Of a DNA stretch of 64,000 nt, positions 21,906 through 33,042 are shown in pieces. Each line of letters starts with the position of its first letter. Positions within the stretch are counted from its first letter, which is position 1. The translations under genes and the position numbers were made by a program. The notes below the pieces were generated by a model. The model worked only from the letters and a program-made list of their open reading frames with translations, had not been told where the DNA came from and did not search any database. Origin of the DNA: Bicyclus anynana (Eukaryota > Arthropoda > Insecta > Lepidoptera > Nymphalidae); contig NC_069087.1 in NCBI RefSeq assembly GCF_947172395.1, forward strand, positions 18,296,889 through 18,360,888, written 5' to 3'.

Positions 21906-24329
21906 CGGTTAGCGTTAGATTTGGGCGCTGTTTAAAATACGATAACTCTTACTTTCATTAAACTTAAACGGATAAAAAAATTGTCATAAATCAACTAAAT
22001 ATATATGAGAGCACAGCTAAAATAAGACACCACCACTGGTTACAGAACAAACAAAACTAGAGTTAATTTTAGTGAAGTATGAAATCGGATACCGATTACC
22101 ACCGGCCAGTGTGGACTAACCCTTACCAGCCAGACTCAAACAGACAGCGAAACAAATTCTACGTCCAAAAAACTCATTAGTGGCATAGCAGCCGAGCAGA
22201 AAGAGCGACAAATTGGGCCAGGCGGAGCCAAGAGCGTTTAATAGTCTGTGACAACTGCATTAAGACTTGAACACTCGGGATGCATAATTTTGGAGCGAAA
22301 ATAAACAATTGAGACGGCGGAGTTCAAAGGTTTACTGCATGCTACATTTTTGAGAGACATTTTTTTAGCTCGCATCTAAAAATTTTCAGCTACCGTACGC
22401 GACACAGTAGTGTCTCAAAGAAAAAAGATATGAAAATTGTCACAAAAAAGACGTAATGTTTTCTCCCATCCCATATAAAAAAAAATACAATTGACTTTTG
22501 TTAATAGCCAAAACGACATAGCTCTATTACTATTTTCGTGTGGCTTATTCGCTTCTATAAAATAACAGTATCATGCAAATGTTGTTATTGAATTAGGGTT
22601 CAACGCAATAATAAAACCACATAAATTTTACTTAGTTTCTACTAGGTACTTTGTTATAGTGGAAATCCTCCACTTTGAATATCCAAGCATCAAAGTTGAC
22701 ATCTCAACATATCCAAGAAACAGGTTCCGACGACTTGTAGCATTGGACCAAAGGCGCCAACACTCAATTATCTGCGAATACATCATAAAACTATAACCCT
22801 CTCTCTTTTGAATGGCTCGTAAATAAACAAATATTCGAGATGAATGATAACGGATACCACATTAATACGACATCCAATATTAAATCGATGGCGCATAAAA
22901 ATTAACGTTAAAATTATAGTTAGCCATAAAAATAAAGACTTAACGTGAACGTAGTATCAGGAGGAAATTAGGGTTGTGGCTTCATGACATCTTGACACAG
23001 ATTATATCTAATGTAAACGAATGTATTATATTTCAAAGTTGAAGTTAACAAGGTTAGGGTCGTGCACATTTAAGCATATTCTTGGATATATCTTGATTTT
23101 TTTAGTATTGTGGTATCAGAATGAAATGGAAGACTGATTGCTATAAAAAAAACAAACCTCATTTACAAGCATCAGTCAAGTCAAGATGTTCCACGATAGA
23201 TAATATTATATCACCTCTTTATTTGACGTAGTTTGGTAAATGTTGTGAGCTCAAAGTTACATAAATTTACACTGTGTCAACCCTAACTAGGCTGCTACTG
23301 TCTCGTAGCCAATCGCAAGACATGTCCAGTCTAGTTATTTCAGTAATACAACTTCCATCTTAATTTGGTCCGTACACTGAAGCACTAGAATTTACAGAGC
23401 CAAAAACAATACTAAGGATCCACGAAATTAAACGCGAATCGAAATCGATATCTAAATCAATTAAACTCACATAAATAATTTTATGAATTTATAAATTAGG
23501 AGCCGAACATAATTTCAATAATTAATATGGCGTTATAAAATTAAAATTTCACAAATTTAGTTAAGTATTGTTTTAAATTGCTGTTTGGAATGAGGTTAAC
23601 CGAATTCTTTAAATTCTATCGCTGAGATGCCTATCATAATATGGAGATGTTAGCATATTTTGTAAATTAATTATTAATATGTAAAATATAGTAGTTTCTA
23701 ATTAATTCCCTTTTAAATGTTACGTGTTTGACGTCTTTACCATAACTTATCTGTTAAAAGATTCTTAATCATCATCATTATTAATCTATATAACCATGGT
23801 CACCAGAGAGCCAGACCTCTCTTCTTATAGGTCAGAGGCCTCAATGAGGATTAACGGGTGATAATGTTATTCTTTGACTGCCAATATCTGGTGCTGGTGG
23901 AATGGAATTCCAGAGTTCTTGTTTACTTACATTATTAAATAAAATTAAATGCATCGATTTAAATCAACGATACATTTAATAATTGAATTAATTACATAGA
24001 TGATTTATATATTTTCTACATAATATTTCAATCGCTTCATTTCAAACACCTACCCCTCTCAACTCTCACAAGCCCCGCTGTGGCACTAATGCGATCAGTA
24101 TAAAATTATTTTTTTCCTTAACTCGATGCCATGAAATAGTAAATAAATTATTTGAACTTTTTACAATAAAGTGAAGTGCAAAAATGCACTACTGAAAGGT
24201 TTTCATCCAAAACATATTTTATACCGCCTCCGTTGCTACTTTAATCTCGAAACATACTCGATCCGACGAGAACTCAACATAGTAGGGGAAGCGGCAGTAT
24301 TACACGAATCGGGATAAGATCAACACACA
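21906..24329. other. Unique DNA, no gene seen
   Basis: A GC-richer block at about 22110-22345 is the main landmark. A possible dispersed-repeat relic (GAGAGCCAGACCTCTCTTC, 23805 region) lies in 23772-23900 beside an ATC-rich run. Otherwise AT-rich with no coding signal. Confidence 0.35.
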
Positions 24330-24550
24330 TTAGCTCTCAGACTTTGACCCGTGGTCCATTATTTATTGACGCCGGCGACAAAAATACATCGTCACGTCGT
24401 CTAGACAAATCGGGGGCAATTCCGCTCATACTGCACTCCGGGCTGAGAATATTTACTGAGGGTGTAATTGACGCAACCCTATTATCGATGCAGGAAAATT
24501 GTATATCGATAACGTGGGAAGTGGGAAGTATAAGATTATAACATAACAAC
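24330..24550. other. GC-richer unique block with frames on both strands
   Basis: Overlapping 65- and 70-codon frames on opposite strands, no recognisable domain. Contains paired TATCGAT motifs (24482 and 24503 region) and CATCGTCACGTCGTC. Looks like a non-coding island rather than an exon. Confidence 0.3.
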
Positions 24551-24644
24551 GTAAGGTAAATAACTTTTTTACGTATTTTTCTAAAAATGCATTACATTAT
24601 GCATTGAATTCGGTAATCGGCACAAGAAATTCTAAGTAGCGATC

Positions 24645-24800
24645 AGCAGGCTAATTCACTATCTTTGTCGTATGCTAGTTGACATATACGAAATTGAAAT
24701 TCTATGTAACAAATGTTATCCGGTGCCTACTGGTGGATATCTTACAGTAGCTAGATGATATTTTGTCAATTGATTTGATGTATCTTTTGTTAGGTTAGGT
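24645..24800 (+). mobile_element. TIR element family F, copy 1 (partial)
   Basis: Shares GTATGCTAGTTGACAT, ACGAAATTGA, CGGTGCCT and TAGATGA in order with 59591-59755. The left edge CTAATTCACTATCTTTG resembles the family end CTATTCACTATTT. About 160 bp, no open frame. Confidence 0.6.
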
Positions 24801-24944
24801 TAGAAGGAAGGAGTTGTTCCGATCCACAAATGATTCAGAATTTACATAGATTTTTATATACTTGTGTTTCCTACGCCTGGGCCGTCGTAGCGGCTCATAA
24901 TTCAAATACTAGTGCACTCTCCAACGTAGATAGATAAAGCTAAA

Positions 24945-25192
24945 TTGGAGAATATTAACAACAGCGGGGCTTTGAGCAAAAGATAAGATGTACAAGGTAC
25001 CAGGCAATCATAGCACGACGAAGGTAAGACTGTGGCACCTTGTGATTCTGCTGCTTAGATGGATGCCTAGATTTGCCGTCTCTGCCGTAATTTGGCCAAG
25101 AGAATATCAACAACAGATAGGCTTTGATCAAAACACAAGACGTGCAAGGTACCAGGCAATCATGGCAGGTCGGAGGTAAGACAGTGGCTCGT
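24945..25192 (+). repeat. Two-unit 152-bp tandem repeat, diverged
   Basis: Units beginning GAATATTAACAACAG (24949) and GAATATCAACAACAG (25101) share GGCTTTGA, AAGGTACCAGGCAATCAT and GGTAAGAC. The copies are diverged, with the second unit entering a GC-rich block. Frames of 63-81 codons on both strands come from this duplication. Confidence 0.7.
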
Positions 25193-25195
25193 GAC

Positions 25196-25345
25196 AACAC
25201 ACGTGTGTCCGGTGACAGGGATTGCGGCGAGGCAAGACGTCTGGCCCGGGCGGCGGCTTATACGCGAGATGAGCGACTTGCGTGCGAGGCGTGTCGACGG
25301 CCGATAAGCCGACCGCAAGCCCGGGTAATTGGAACCTGATGTCTA
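25196..25345. other. Strongly GC-rich unique block
   Basis: One of the most GC-rich single-copy stretches in the window, with CCCGGGCGGCGGC, CGTGTCGACGGCCG and two CCCGGG sites. No stable coding frame. Possible regulatory island. Confidence 0.35.
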
Positions 25346-26162
25346 CGAGTATACCATACTGTACGCTAATCTGACTACTCAATGTTTTCATTGTAACTAC
25401 TGCTATAACGACTAGAAAATGCAGAACCTACGTGCAGTAAACTGTATCTTTATGTAGCCAATATTCCTTGAACGCGTACTAAATGTTTCGTTACCATCTA
25501 CAGCTTGACGTAGGCTAGGCACCTTCTAAGCAAGAATGTTCTATCGTAGTATCTAAGAAGATGATGACACTGCGTGAACAATGCGGGCTTGGGATGGTAA
25601 AGGCACAAAGAGAATTAGTTGTGCTCTCCAAGGTTTAAGATCACCAGCTTCTTACGTTACTACTGAAAATTTTTTGGAATAAAAAAAGTTTATTAATATT
25701 ATTTTATCGACCCAGAACCTCATGGTAATACGCGTCTCATAGGCTAACCTCTGGATCAACAAGTCAATTTCTGTCGTATAGGTACGGTCGGTCAATAAGT
25801 AATAGTGATTACCCCCGTGAACACGTAATATACTTACAAACAGACCCAGGGCTCAAAACCCAAGCCCTCATGATCCGAAGTCACGCTAACTGAACCAACA
25901 AGACAGTCTGTCACACACAGTCGATCAGTAACAGTATTACCCTAACCCTCACAACCCAAAATGCACAGAGCACACGCAAAACCCTTTCGAGTATAATCAA
26001 AAGACAAATGGGCAGCGCACTGTAGCCCGAGTACAGTCACGAAGGAAAGCTAAAGGTCAGAGGATCGATCGGCGCAGATGTCAGAATTAATCGGCGACAC
26101 TAATCCGTCGGGCCGCGAATAAATCAACGCTAATTGCGCCTATTTATATTTATCAAGTCCAC
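25346..26162. other. Unique DNA with tRNA-like relic
   Basis: At about 25845-25915, minus strand, TTGGTTCAGTTAGCGTGA (A-box-like) and GGGTTTTGAGCC (B-box-like) suggest a degraded SINE head. Otherwise no gene or repeat recognised. Confidence 0.35.
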
Positions 26163-26235
26163 CGACGTGCCCCAGTAATCACTTTGTGCCCCGATTGCTT
26201 TGCCCCGAGACACTGGCCCCGGCGATGTGCCCCGA
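26163..26235. promoter_or_regulatory. Cluster of five regularly spaced GCCCC motifs
   Basis: GCCCC starts at 26169, 26188, 26202, 26216 and 26229; spacings are 19, 14, 14 and 13 bp. Two are part of TGCCCCGAGAC. In AT-rich surroundings this spacing suggests a binding-site cluster or a decayed short tandem repeat. No factor is assigned. Confidence 0.3.
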
Positions 26236-26739
26236 GACGCTACGAATGTTTGAGGCAATTGTGTCCAAAGTATGTGATTTCTTTTACAACTTATTATTGA
26301 CTTATTCGTGATCCATGCGTTTTGTCATTCGTTTGTAGGAAAACATGGAAAACAGCATAAACCTCAGTAGATACCTAAAGATTTATAAAAATTACCCATA
26401 CCCAATAGAAAATAGTTTTCTTTCTTTCTTCTTCTTCTTCTTTTTAATATACGATAGCACTATCCGCGAAAAAAAATGTATGAATTTTTCCCCTATTTTA
26501 ACCCTTCATATTTATATTCACAGGACAAGAATTTACCTGTTGATCTTCCCCGAGATACTATTTTCTAATTTTTTCCCATTTCTATACTAATATTCATTAA
26601 ATCAGTACATTGGTATAGACAGTACTGATTTAGCCGTATGGAGGTAACACAGCCAGACATCTTTCGGATTTAAAATATTATGGATATTACTTACACATTT
26701 TAAGTTGACAACTTCCTTTCGTCGAGATGTAGGTATTCC
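26236..26739. other. AT-rich unique DNA, no gene seen
   Basis: Includes a TTC-rich run at 26420-26445. The 81-codon frame is Phe/Ile-rich from that run and not protein-like. Confidence 0.4.
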
Positions 26740-27080
26740 AATGCGATTAATGTTATCAGCCAATGACGGCCGCACAAAGTAAACACGAGGCAGCGTCGGG
26801 CATAACAGTAAATCATAAACACCACACAAAAAATAAAAGAACGGCACGAAGAATGACCGGCCGACTGGCAACTCGGAAGAAATGGCTCGGAATCTATAAA
26901 TCTATGACGGGTTCCCGATCTTTGGACCATCACAAATATGTCAGAAACGGCCATAAACGTCCCGGGCTATCTCCCGGAGATAGTTTATTAGAAATAACAC
27001 AATGAGTCCCGAGAAATACGTTATGGTTATCCGTCGATTGATGAAATGCGACTTTGGGAGTTGGCTTTGTGTTCGTCGAG
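26740..27080. other. GC-richer unique block
   Basis: Single-copy block with overlapping frames on both strands (80-89 codons). Landmarks are GACCGGCCGACTGG, CGGCCATAAACG and palindromic CTATCTCCCGGAGATAG (26969-26985). Candidate non-coding element; no domain in any frame. Confidence 0.35.
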
Positions 27081-27240
27081 AAATGAAACAGGGCTTGACG
27101 TATTTCTGATATGTACTATAATTTATAGCGATCACAAGTTATAGTTATTTTTAACATTGTGACTCAAAATAATTTATAACATAAAACAAACTGAATCATA
27201 CGAGTATCTTGAGATACTAAAACTATTCTTAAACCAGTTG

Positions 27241-27312
27241 GCCTATTCACTATTTTAGTCTTTATTATCAACCTATTAAAATAAATATCAAATCAATTGA
27301 GAAAATGACATT
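27241..27312 (-). mobile_element. TIR element family F, end fragment
   Basis: CTATTCACTATTTTAGTC, TTTATTATCAACCTATTAAA and ATCAATTGAGAAAATGACAT match the complement of the right end of the copy at 59591-59755 with few differences. Confidence 0.65.
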
Positions 27313-27487
27313 TACAGTTACTGGTACTACTGGTAAAAGTATAAAAGAATGTGCTTTTGAGAAGATGTATCATCTTAATCTGATAATGTTGATAACTATC
27401 TGATTTGAATAGAATATAAACAAGAATCCAACTTTAAATTTAAAAAAAACGGTTATTTTTTTCGAAACCTGTAGTTTGGCTAATAAA

Positions 27488-27645
27488 ATAGTGCGTGAAG
27501 TCAGGCGCGCGAGCTAGTTCATATAGATAATGATAACAAGCAGTGATGGAGGCCGCATCAGTCGGCGCAAGCATCAGCCAACACTCGCGAAAACCCATCA
27601 CCTCACAGAGCAGGTAATTACGCAGATGCGACTGTTCATTGCAAC
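27488..27645 (+). repeat. Duplicated element flanking the fold-back array, copy 1
   Basis: Shares with 28537-28715, in order: GAGCTAGTTCATATAGATAA, GCATCAGCCAACAC, CCCATCACCTCA and GCAGATGCGACTG (near-identical forms in the other copy). GC-richer than its flanks and not a recognised transposon. Confidence 0.7.
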
Positions 27646-27840
27646 TCTACGAGGTTGGTTAAACTTTTCATGATCAACGAATTAGAAATTTAATGAGACC
27701 CAACTGTTGTTATACGGTGATACAGACAAAATAATACCGTGTTAACTTCGAAGGAGTAAATCACCCAATGTTCCGTAACAGTTTTCACGTGGCATTGGAA
27801 ATAGCTTAGTGGTACACAAATTTGGCGACAGGGTGGGTTT

Positions 27841-28371
27841 CAGCCAAGATATTATTCTAAAAAAAAAAGAAAAAAAAACTTCGAAATTATCCAAAGTGGA
27901 AACCAAACCCTAAAAGAAACCTAAGATATACCAGAGATGTCAAAAAATTATTCCTAAAAAATATTGTGGGCATTTATACAAAAGGCACCCTGGTACTGTT
28001 GGCTGAGGCAATAGCCTCAGCCAACAGTACCAGGGTGCCTTTTGAAAAAAAAACTTCGAAATTATCCAAAGTGGAAACCAAACCCTAAAAGAAACCTAAG
28101 ATATACCAGAGATGTCAAAAAATTATTCCTAAAAAATATTGTGGGCATTTATACAAAAGGCACCCTGGTACTGTTGGCTGAGGCTATTGCCTCAGCCAAC
28201 AGTACCAGGGTGCCTTTTGAAAAAAAAACTTCGAAATTATCCAAAGTGGAAACCAAACCCTAAAAGAAACCTAAGATATACCAGAGATGTCAAAAAATTA
28301 TTCCTAAAAAATATTGTGGGCATTTATACAAAAGGCACCCTGGTACTGTTGGCTGAGGCTATTGCCAAAAT
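27841..28371. repeat. 175-bp tandem array with 31-nt perfect hairpins
   Basis: Three units with CTTCGAAATT starting at 27879, 28054 and 28229, an exact 175-bp period. Units 1 and 2 end in perfect inverted repeats: arms 27979-28009/28014-28044 and 28154-28184/28189-28219. The third keeps only the left arm (28329-28359). The 4-nt loop is AATA in unit 1 and TATT in units 2 and 3, that is, reverse-complemented. Arms and bodies are essentially unmutated, so the array is young. Open frames here change phase each unit and are not coding. Confidence 0.95.
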
Positions 28372-28373
28372 AA

Positions 28374-28424
28374 CAGAAACAGAGGGCCTCCAGGGAAATA
28401 TTCCCTGGAGGCCCTCTGTTTCTG
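28374..28424. repeat. Perfect 24-nt palindrome at the array end
   Basis: Arms 28374-28397 and 28401-28424 are exact complements around ATA. The sequence (GAGGGCCTCCAGGG core) is unrelated to the array hairpin that it follows 7 nt after the third unit breaks off. Confidence 0.95.
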
Positions 28425-28536
28425 TCTTATTCTGCTTATAAGTAAAACACCTGGTTAGATAATATGTTGCCAATTCAATTCAGCGAGCCTTCTTATAAGT
28501 TAACCTGTTGATTCTAAAACAGTAAAACATAACATC

Positions 28537-28715
28537 GCAGCGAGTCGAGTCATACGCAAGAGCCAGTTCAAATAGATTATGATAATAACCTTTGATTGAG
28601 ATCACTTCAGTCGACTCATGCATCAGCCAACACCCGCTCCGCCTCGCCGATTGCTCTTGTCAACCCATCACCTCATAGAATCAAAGAATAATGCAGATGT
28701 GACTGAGCAACCTTG
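28537..28715 (+). repeat. Duplicated element flanking the fold-back array, copy 2
   Basis: Second copy of 27488-27645: GAGCCAGTTCAAATAGATTA, GCATCAGCCAACAC, CCCATCACCTCA and GCAGATGTGACTG, with an extra CGCTCCGCCTCG stretch. Direct orientation, about 1.05 kb away, with the fold-back array between. Confidence 0.7.
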
Positions 28716-30094
28716 TTAACTATTTACGACCTAAAGCAATCAAACACCTGATGACTTAGCACTTTAATTGTAAAATCTCATTTGCAACAACAAATTTATA
28801 TAAAGGTTTTATAAATACTAACTTATGTTGATGAGGTTAAGGTTTTTTTAAATACACCAAATTGTTTTAAGTAAGGAAATAGCCCTACCTGATAATAAAT
28901 GAAACATCCCTGTATGTAACACCTCGCAGGGCACGTGAAACATATCCCGCAAAGCGCAGTTCTGCGCGGGTACCTTAAATACAGACCCAAAGCCTACATG
29001 CACATAACATGGGTATTTAGCTATGTCCCTGTAATTTCACTAACAAATGTACCAATCAAAGCAATTTTACTTGGTGGCTCAAATAATTATGGCGTCTGTC
29101 ACCAAGAGGTCTAAAATGAGGACTGGTTCAATAAAAAATATCTTAAAATTCTGTTCTTGGCTTCTAGCGAATACAATCAAAGGAATAGTTATAAATACGA
29201 CTATCAGTATCACTGTTTCTTATCGACCCAAGGTTCTAGTATGTCGGAAGACAAATTTCGCGTTCGATGCAAGTAATGGCATCGGTCGCAGGAGCGACAG
29301 TTATTAGTCGCGGCGCATTGAAAGTGGACACTGTATCGCTTATCCTATATTTAATTGGAGCTATAAATGCAGGCGACAACAGTATGTCAAGGCGAGTGTT
29401 AAAGTGAGCGTTGAACGGTTTACGATGGACTACAGTGGGAAAGGCATTTATTTTATTGATTAGCATTTAACCATGGCAAATAAATTGTAATTACACATTA
29501 CTTTTTGCAATATTCGCATCATAAATTAATTAACTTAATTCTGCTTTGTAGTGAATATATTTGCAATACTTTTATACTACATTTAAATGTACATATTATG
29601 AACTAGCGCTTCTCCTCCATGCTTCCGCTTTTCTTCGATGCTTCCTCTGTAATGATGATATAAACTAAGCCCTGGTGGTAAGCGAAGATGCACCCTTTGG
29701 TGGAACGTTTCTATTTTCACTTTTGACTGGAAGATACCAATACATAAGGAGATAGGTATAACAAAAACTGGAATGGTGAAATGAAAATTTTTAATCTATT
29801 TAATAAAAGCACTATCAGGATTCAAAACCCATAACTGTATAACAATACAGTGTCGGTCGTTGTGTCTTAATTTTTTAACCTACAAATTTATAGATGCTCA
29901 GATTTAAGAATTAAAATATGCGTCGGTTAAATTCCTCATGGTCCTGAAATTTTGACTTGTATGCAGAAAAATAAATTAAAGAAAAAAATAACTCTTTTAT
30001 GATTTTTGTTTTGCCTATAAAATTGTAGTAAAGGCCAGTTTCGCCTTTCTTAGGTATAATTTCATAGGCGAAGTTGTCACGTCTGTATGAATTA
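28716..30094. other. Unique DNA, no gene seen
   Basis: A GC-richer region at about 29230-29420 has frames on both strands (76-86 codons) without a domain. GACGCCATAA occurs on the minus strand at 29087-29096. A degraded SINE-B 3' relic may lie near 29675-29710. Confidence 0.35.
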
Positions 30095-30440
30095 CGCAAC
30101 TATTCTGCGGTGCGCGTTAGCACGGGTGGTTGATACCGGGCGACACGCCGCGACAGCTGCGCGACTAAAAATACTCGTCGGACGCGCGATTCCGCGTTTT
30201 TCACTGTCCGTGCGCGCATCAATTTCTGTCCGCATTTGTTAGCGAATGACAGATGTTTTACGCCTCTGACAGCGTCACCTTTCCCCATTTTTCGACCTGT
30301 GCCACCTTTAAAACAATGCCCGTAAGGTCGTTAATCCCTCGATTGGAATGCAACAGTAAATTAGTGTTAATCCACAGTCAACGCCTTGTAGTTGTCAGGG
30401 TGATAATGACGGTCGTGCTAAGGACGTATTTATGTTAACC
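30095..30440. other. GC-rich unique block
   Basis: Contains GCGCGTTAGC, GACACGCCGCGACAGC and GCGCGC-rich sequence to about 30230, then a moderately GC-rich section to 30430. Short frames on both strands, no domain. Candidate conserved non-coding element. Confidence 0.35.
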
Positions 30441-30775
30441 CTTTGAGGAATCCCAAATTAGAACTGAAAACAAACAGAAAACAATCGAAATTCACCAATC
30501 CGTCAAAATCAAGAACTAAGGTAACAAAACATATTATCTGATAACTTATAATTTTACCCACAATCTGTAGCTATCTAAATACGTTTCGCCGTTTTAAAAA
30601 GAGTCAGGATATGATTCTCATCTTGGCCTAAACATTTACACCAATGAAAATATTCTCTTGTTTAGACTAATTTCCCGGAAATTTTGATATTTATTCTAAA
30701 CTAAAACGTTACTTATAAAAACTGGTTAAACGTATCAATTTAAAAATTTTATTCATTAATTTTTATTTACATATT
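30441..30775. other. AT-rich unique DNA, no gene seen
   Basis: No recognised feature; ends in an AT-rich run next to the long palindrome. Confidence 0.4.
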
Positions 30776-30847
30776 TACCTTCTTGATCAAATATTGGTTT
30801 AAAAACTAGTTATATAGTTTTTAAACCAATATTTGATCAAGAAGGTA
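30776..30847. repeat. Perfect 33-nt palindrome
   Basis: Arms 30776-30808 and 30815-30847 are exact complements around GTTATA. Longest short-loop palindrome in the window apart from the transposon-derived one at 63.4 kb. No terminal repeats or target duplication are apparent. Confidence 0.95.
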
Positions 30848-31659
30848 TAAATATAATAAAGGCATTACAAATGTGTTTCCAGCATAAGTTTTGCGTTACA
30901 CAAACATAATCGTTTGATAGAGTGCAGTAAGTTGCATCAACTAATAAATAAAGTAAGGCAATAAAGTAGTTGGCTTAATTAAAACGATACATCAAACGGA
31001 ACGCAATAATTATTATCTTCTTTATGCGCATTAATTAACTTGGATCATCATGCATCAGTTGTGCGGTGGCACGGCGTGCCATCTTTGGCACTAGCATTTT
31101 GCGAATGATCTAGTACACAGAATAAACAATGCAGTATGACCACACTTCTGATATTAAAGTCATTTATCATTCTTTGTAATAAATTAATTTTTTATTTTGT
31201 AATTGGATCTCAAAATTTTCTACTTTACAAAAATACTACAAATCGTTTTTGCATGTAACTTCTTTCGCGGAACTTATTGCCGATTTTGTCACTCAGTCGG
31301 TAATTATAATTTACAGTTATTGTTAAGTAGGTATATCTAACGAAGGGCTAACACAAATCTAAGCTATACCTAAGTTATTTTATTCATATAAAATAAGTAC
31401 AGATATATTAGTATATTTACAAATGCCTGACAAAGGTCAGACCATCCCAGGCTCTCCTTCTTCATTGTGTTCAATCAATTTGTGATGTCAATCAATTTGT
31501 CAGTATTACAAAATGTCATAGGTTAATCAAATTTAGACAAATGTTTTCATTAACATGCATGCCGAACAAAGTTAATGATAATCATTATTAGTATTGTTTA
31601 ATTTGGTTATTTAGTCAGAAAAGTCGAATCGAGTTCTTAATTTTCATAATTATGCTTTA
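30848..31659. other. AT-rich unique DNA, no gene seen
   Basis: Contains a short GTGCGGTGGCACGGCG patch (31057-31078). No coding signal or repeat family recognised. Confidence 0.4.
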
Positions 31660-31890
31660 CTAGCGGACGCCCACGACTTCGTCCTCGTGAAATTCAGTTT
31701 TTAACAAATCCCGCGGGAACCATGGATTTTTCCGAGATGAAAAATATGTAAGCCTATGTGTTAATTTAGAGTAAAATCTAGTTCCATTTCAAATTTCAGC
31801 CAAATCGCTTCAGTAGTAGTAGCGGTGTTAAAGAGTAACAAACATCCAAACAAACATCCATACAGACATTCGCATTTATAATATTAGTAG
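31660..31890 (-). mobile_element. LEP1-like Helitron, short copy
   Basis: Reversed Helitron: begins with CTAGCGGACGCCCACGACTTCG (the complement of the usual 3' end), then AAATCCCGCGGGAACCATGG, CCAAATCGCTTCAGTAG and ends near GCATTTATAATATTAGTAG. The interior and both ends are recognisable; no coding capacity. Confidence 0.8.
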
Positions 31891-32650
31891 GGTTTGACAT
31901 TTTACTACAGTGCCAGGTGCCCTACCTGTCCTTTAGATGATTATCATGTATTAGGTACATAATATTTTAACGAATGAATATAAACTTAAAGTCAGCGTTA
32001 TGTTCTAAAATTTTACTTCCAGAGAACAAATTCATCCAATACATTTAACTTCAACACGGGCCAGAGGACAGGCTTATTTACTGACCCTTATTGCTCACGT
32101 CTTAAGAGCTACATCACATAAGAGTACATGTAAGGGGCTGGATGGACGGCGTCATTCTCAGCCACCCGCCGATAAACAATAAATTTGACTTAGCCGCGTG
32201 GAAACTTATTATGTCCGGACGTAAGTTCGGATGATATACAGGCCAATAAATTGGTCCACGACATCGGAATCTATGACGGTCGCGGACAGGTACGGACAAC
32301 GAGATGTGGACATAAAATTAAATTAGATATTTTTCGAGCGACTCTTCTCGAGAGCTATTTATCTTTTACGGTTGGATTTACTGGTCTTTTTTTTGTATGT
32401 GCTTGATTAGTGGAGCTTTTTTTTTGGTTTGGTCTTTTGTTTTTGGTGATTATCGTAAAATTTAAGTAACCTAACAAATATGTAGAAAAAAAACTTTACA
32501 TAATTCGTTTCTTTTGGTGATTGAATGTATTGTTCTTTTTGTTTGACTTTAGATTTTGTTTTATTAGTTATGTACTCATTAAGTACAAAATTATCTGTTT
32601 GTTGTTTTTCATCTTCGTATTTTTAATGCATTAATATATTTTGCAGATAT
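31891..32650. other. Unique DNA with GC-richer block
   Basis: Block at 32110-32320 includes palindromic CCAATAAATTGG (32241-32252) and GTCCGGACG. Downstream, 32380-32600 is T-rich. No coding signal. Confidence 0.35.
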
Positions 32651-32838
32651 GCATCATCATCATCATTATCAACCCATATTCGGCTCACTGCGGAGCTCCA
32701 CCACACTGGCCCAATGCGGATTGGCAAACTTCACACACGAAGAGAATTACGATAATTCTCTGGTATGCAATCCGGACAGGATTCGAACCCACACCCTCCG
32801 AAATCGGAGGCAGAGGTCATATCTACTGGGCTAAAATC
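32651..32838 (-). mobile_element. SINE-A, internally deleted
   Basis: Reversed SINE-A: (ATC)n tail complement, CAACCCATATTCGGCTCACT, GGCCCAATGCGGATTGG, then a jump from TCTCTGGTATGCA to the B-box region ATCCGGACAGGATTCGAACC and the head GAGGCAGAGGTCATATCTAC. The middle of the element is deleted. Confidence 0.8.
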
Positions 32839-33042
32839 ATGTCCATGACTTTTATGAATAAGATGTATAAGTATGCACATCTCTTGTAATATATTGGTAG
32901 TTCCATCATACGAGGATGATAATGATTAGCTCTTAATCGAGAACTTTCCACACGTGAGTCATGCATCAGCGATATTTATTGCGACAATCGGGTGGTCGCC
33001 ATTCGGGCCGTGACTAATGCGGGTTAAACAATATCGTTTGAT

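Noticed and set aside
27979..28044. Perfect hairpin as a microRNA precursor
   Set aside because: Arms are perfectly complementary with a 4-nt loop and tandemly repeated, unlike microRNA precursors with bulges and larger loops. No known insect microRNA sequence was recognised anywhere in the window.
27841..28430. CRISPR-like array
   Set aside because: Units are 175 bp with internal palindromes and no variable spacers, and the DNA is eukaryotic.
28042..28441. Overlapping frames repeating an RNYPKWKPNPKRN-like peptide
   Set aside because: The 175-bp repeat period is not a multiple of three, so the frame changes each unit; these are array artefacts.
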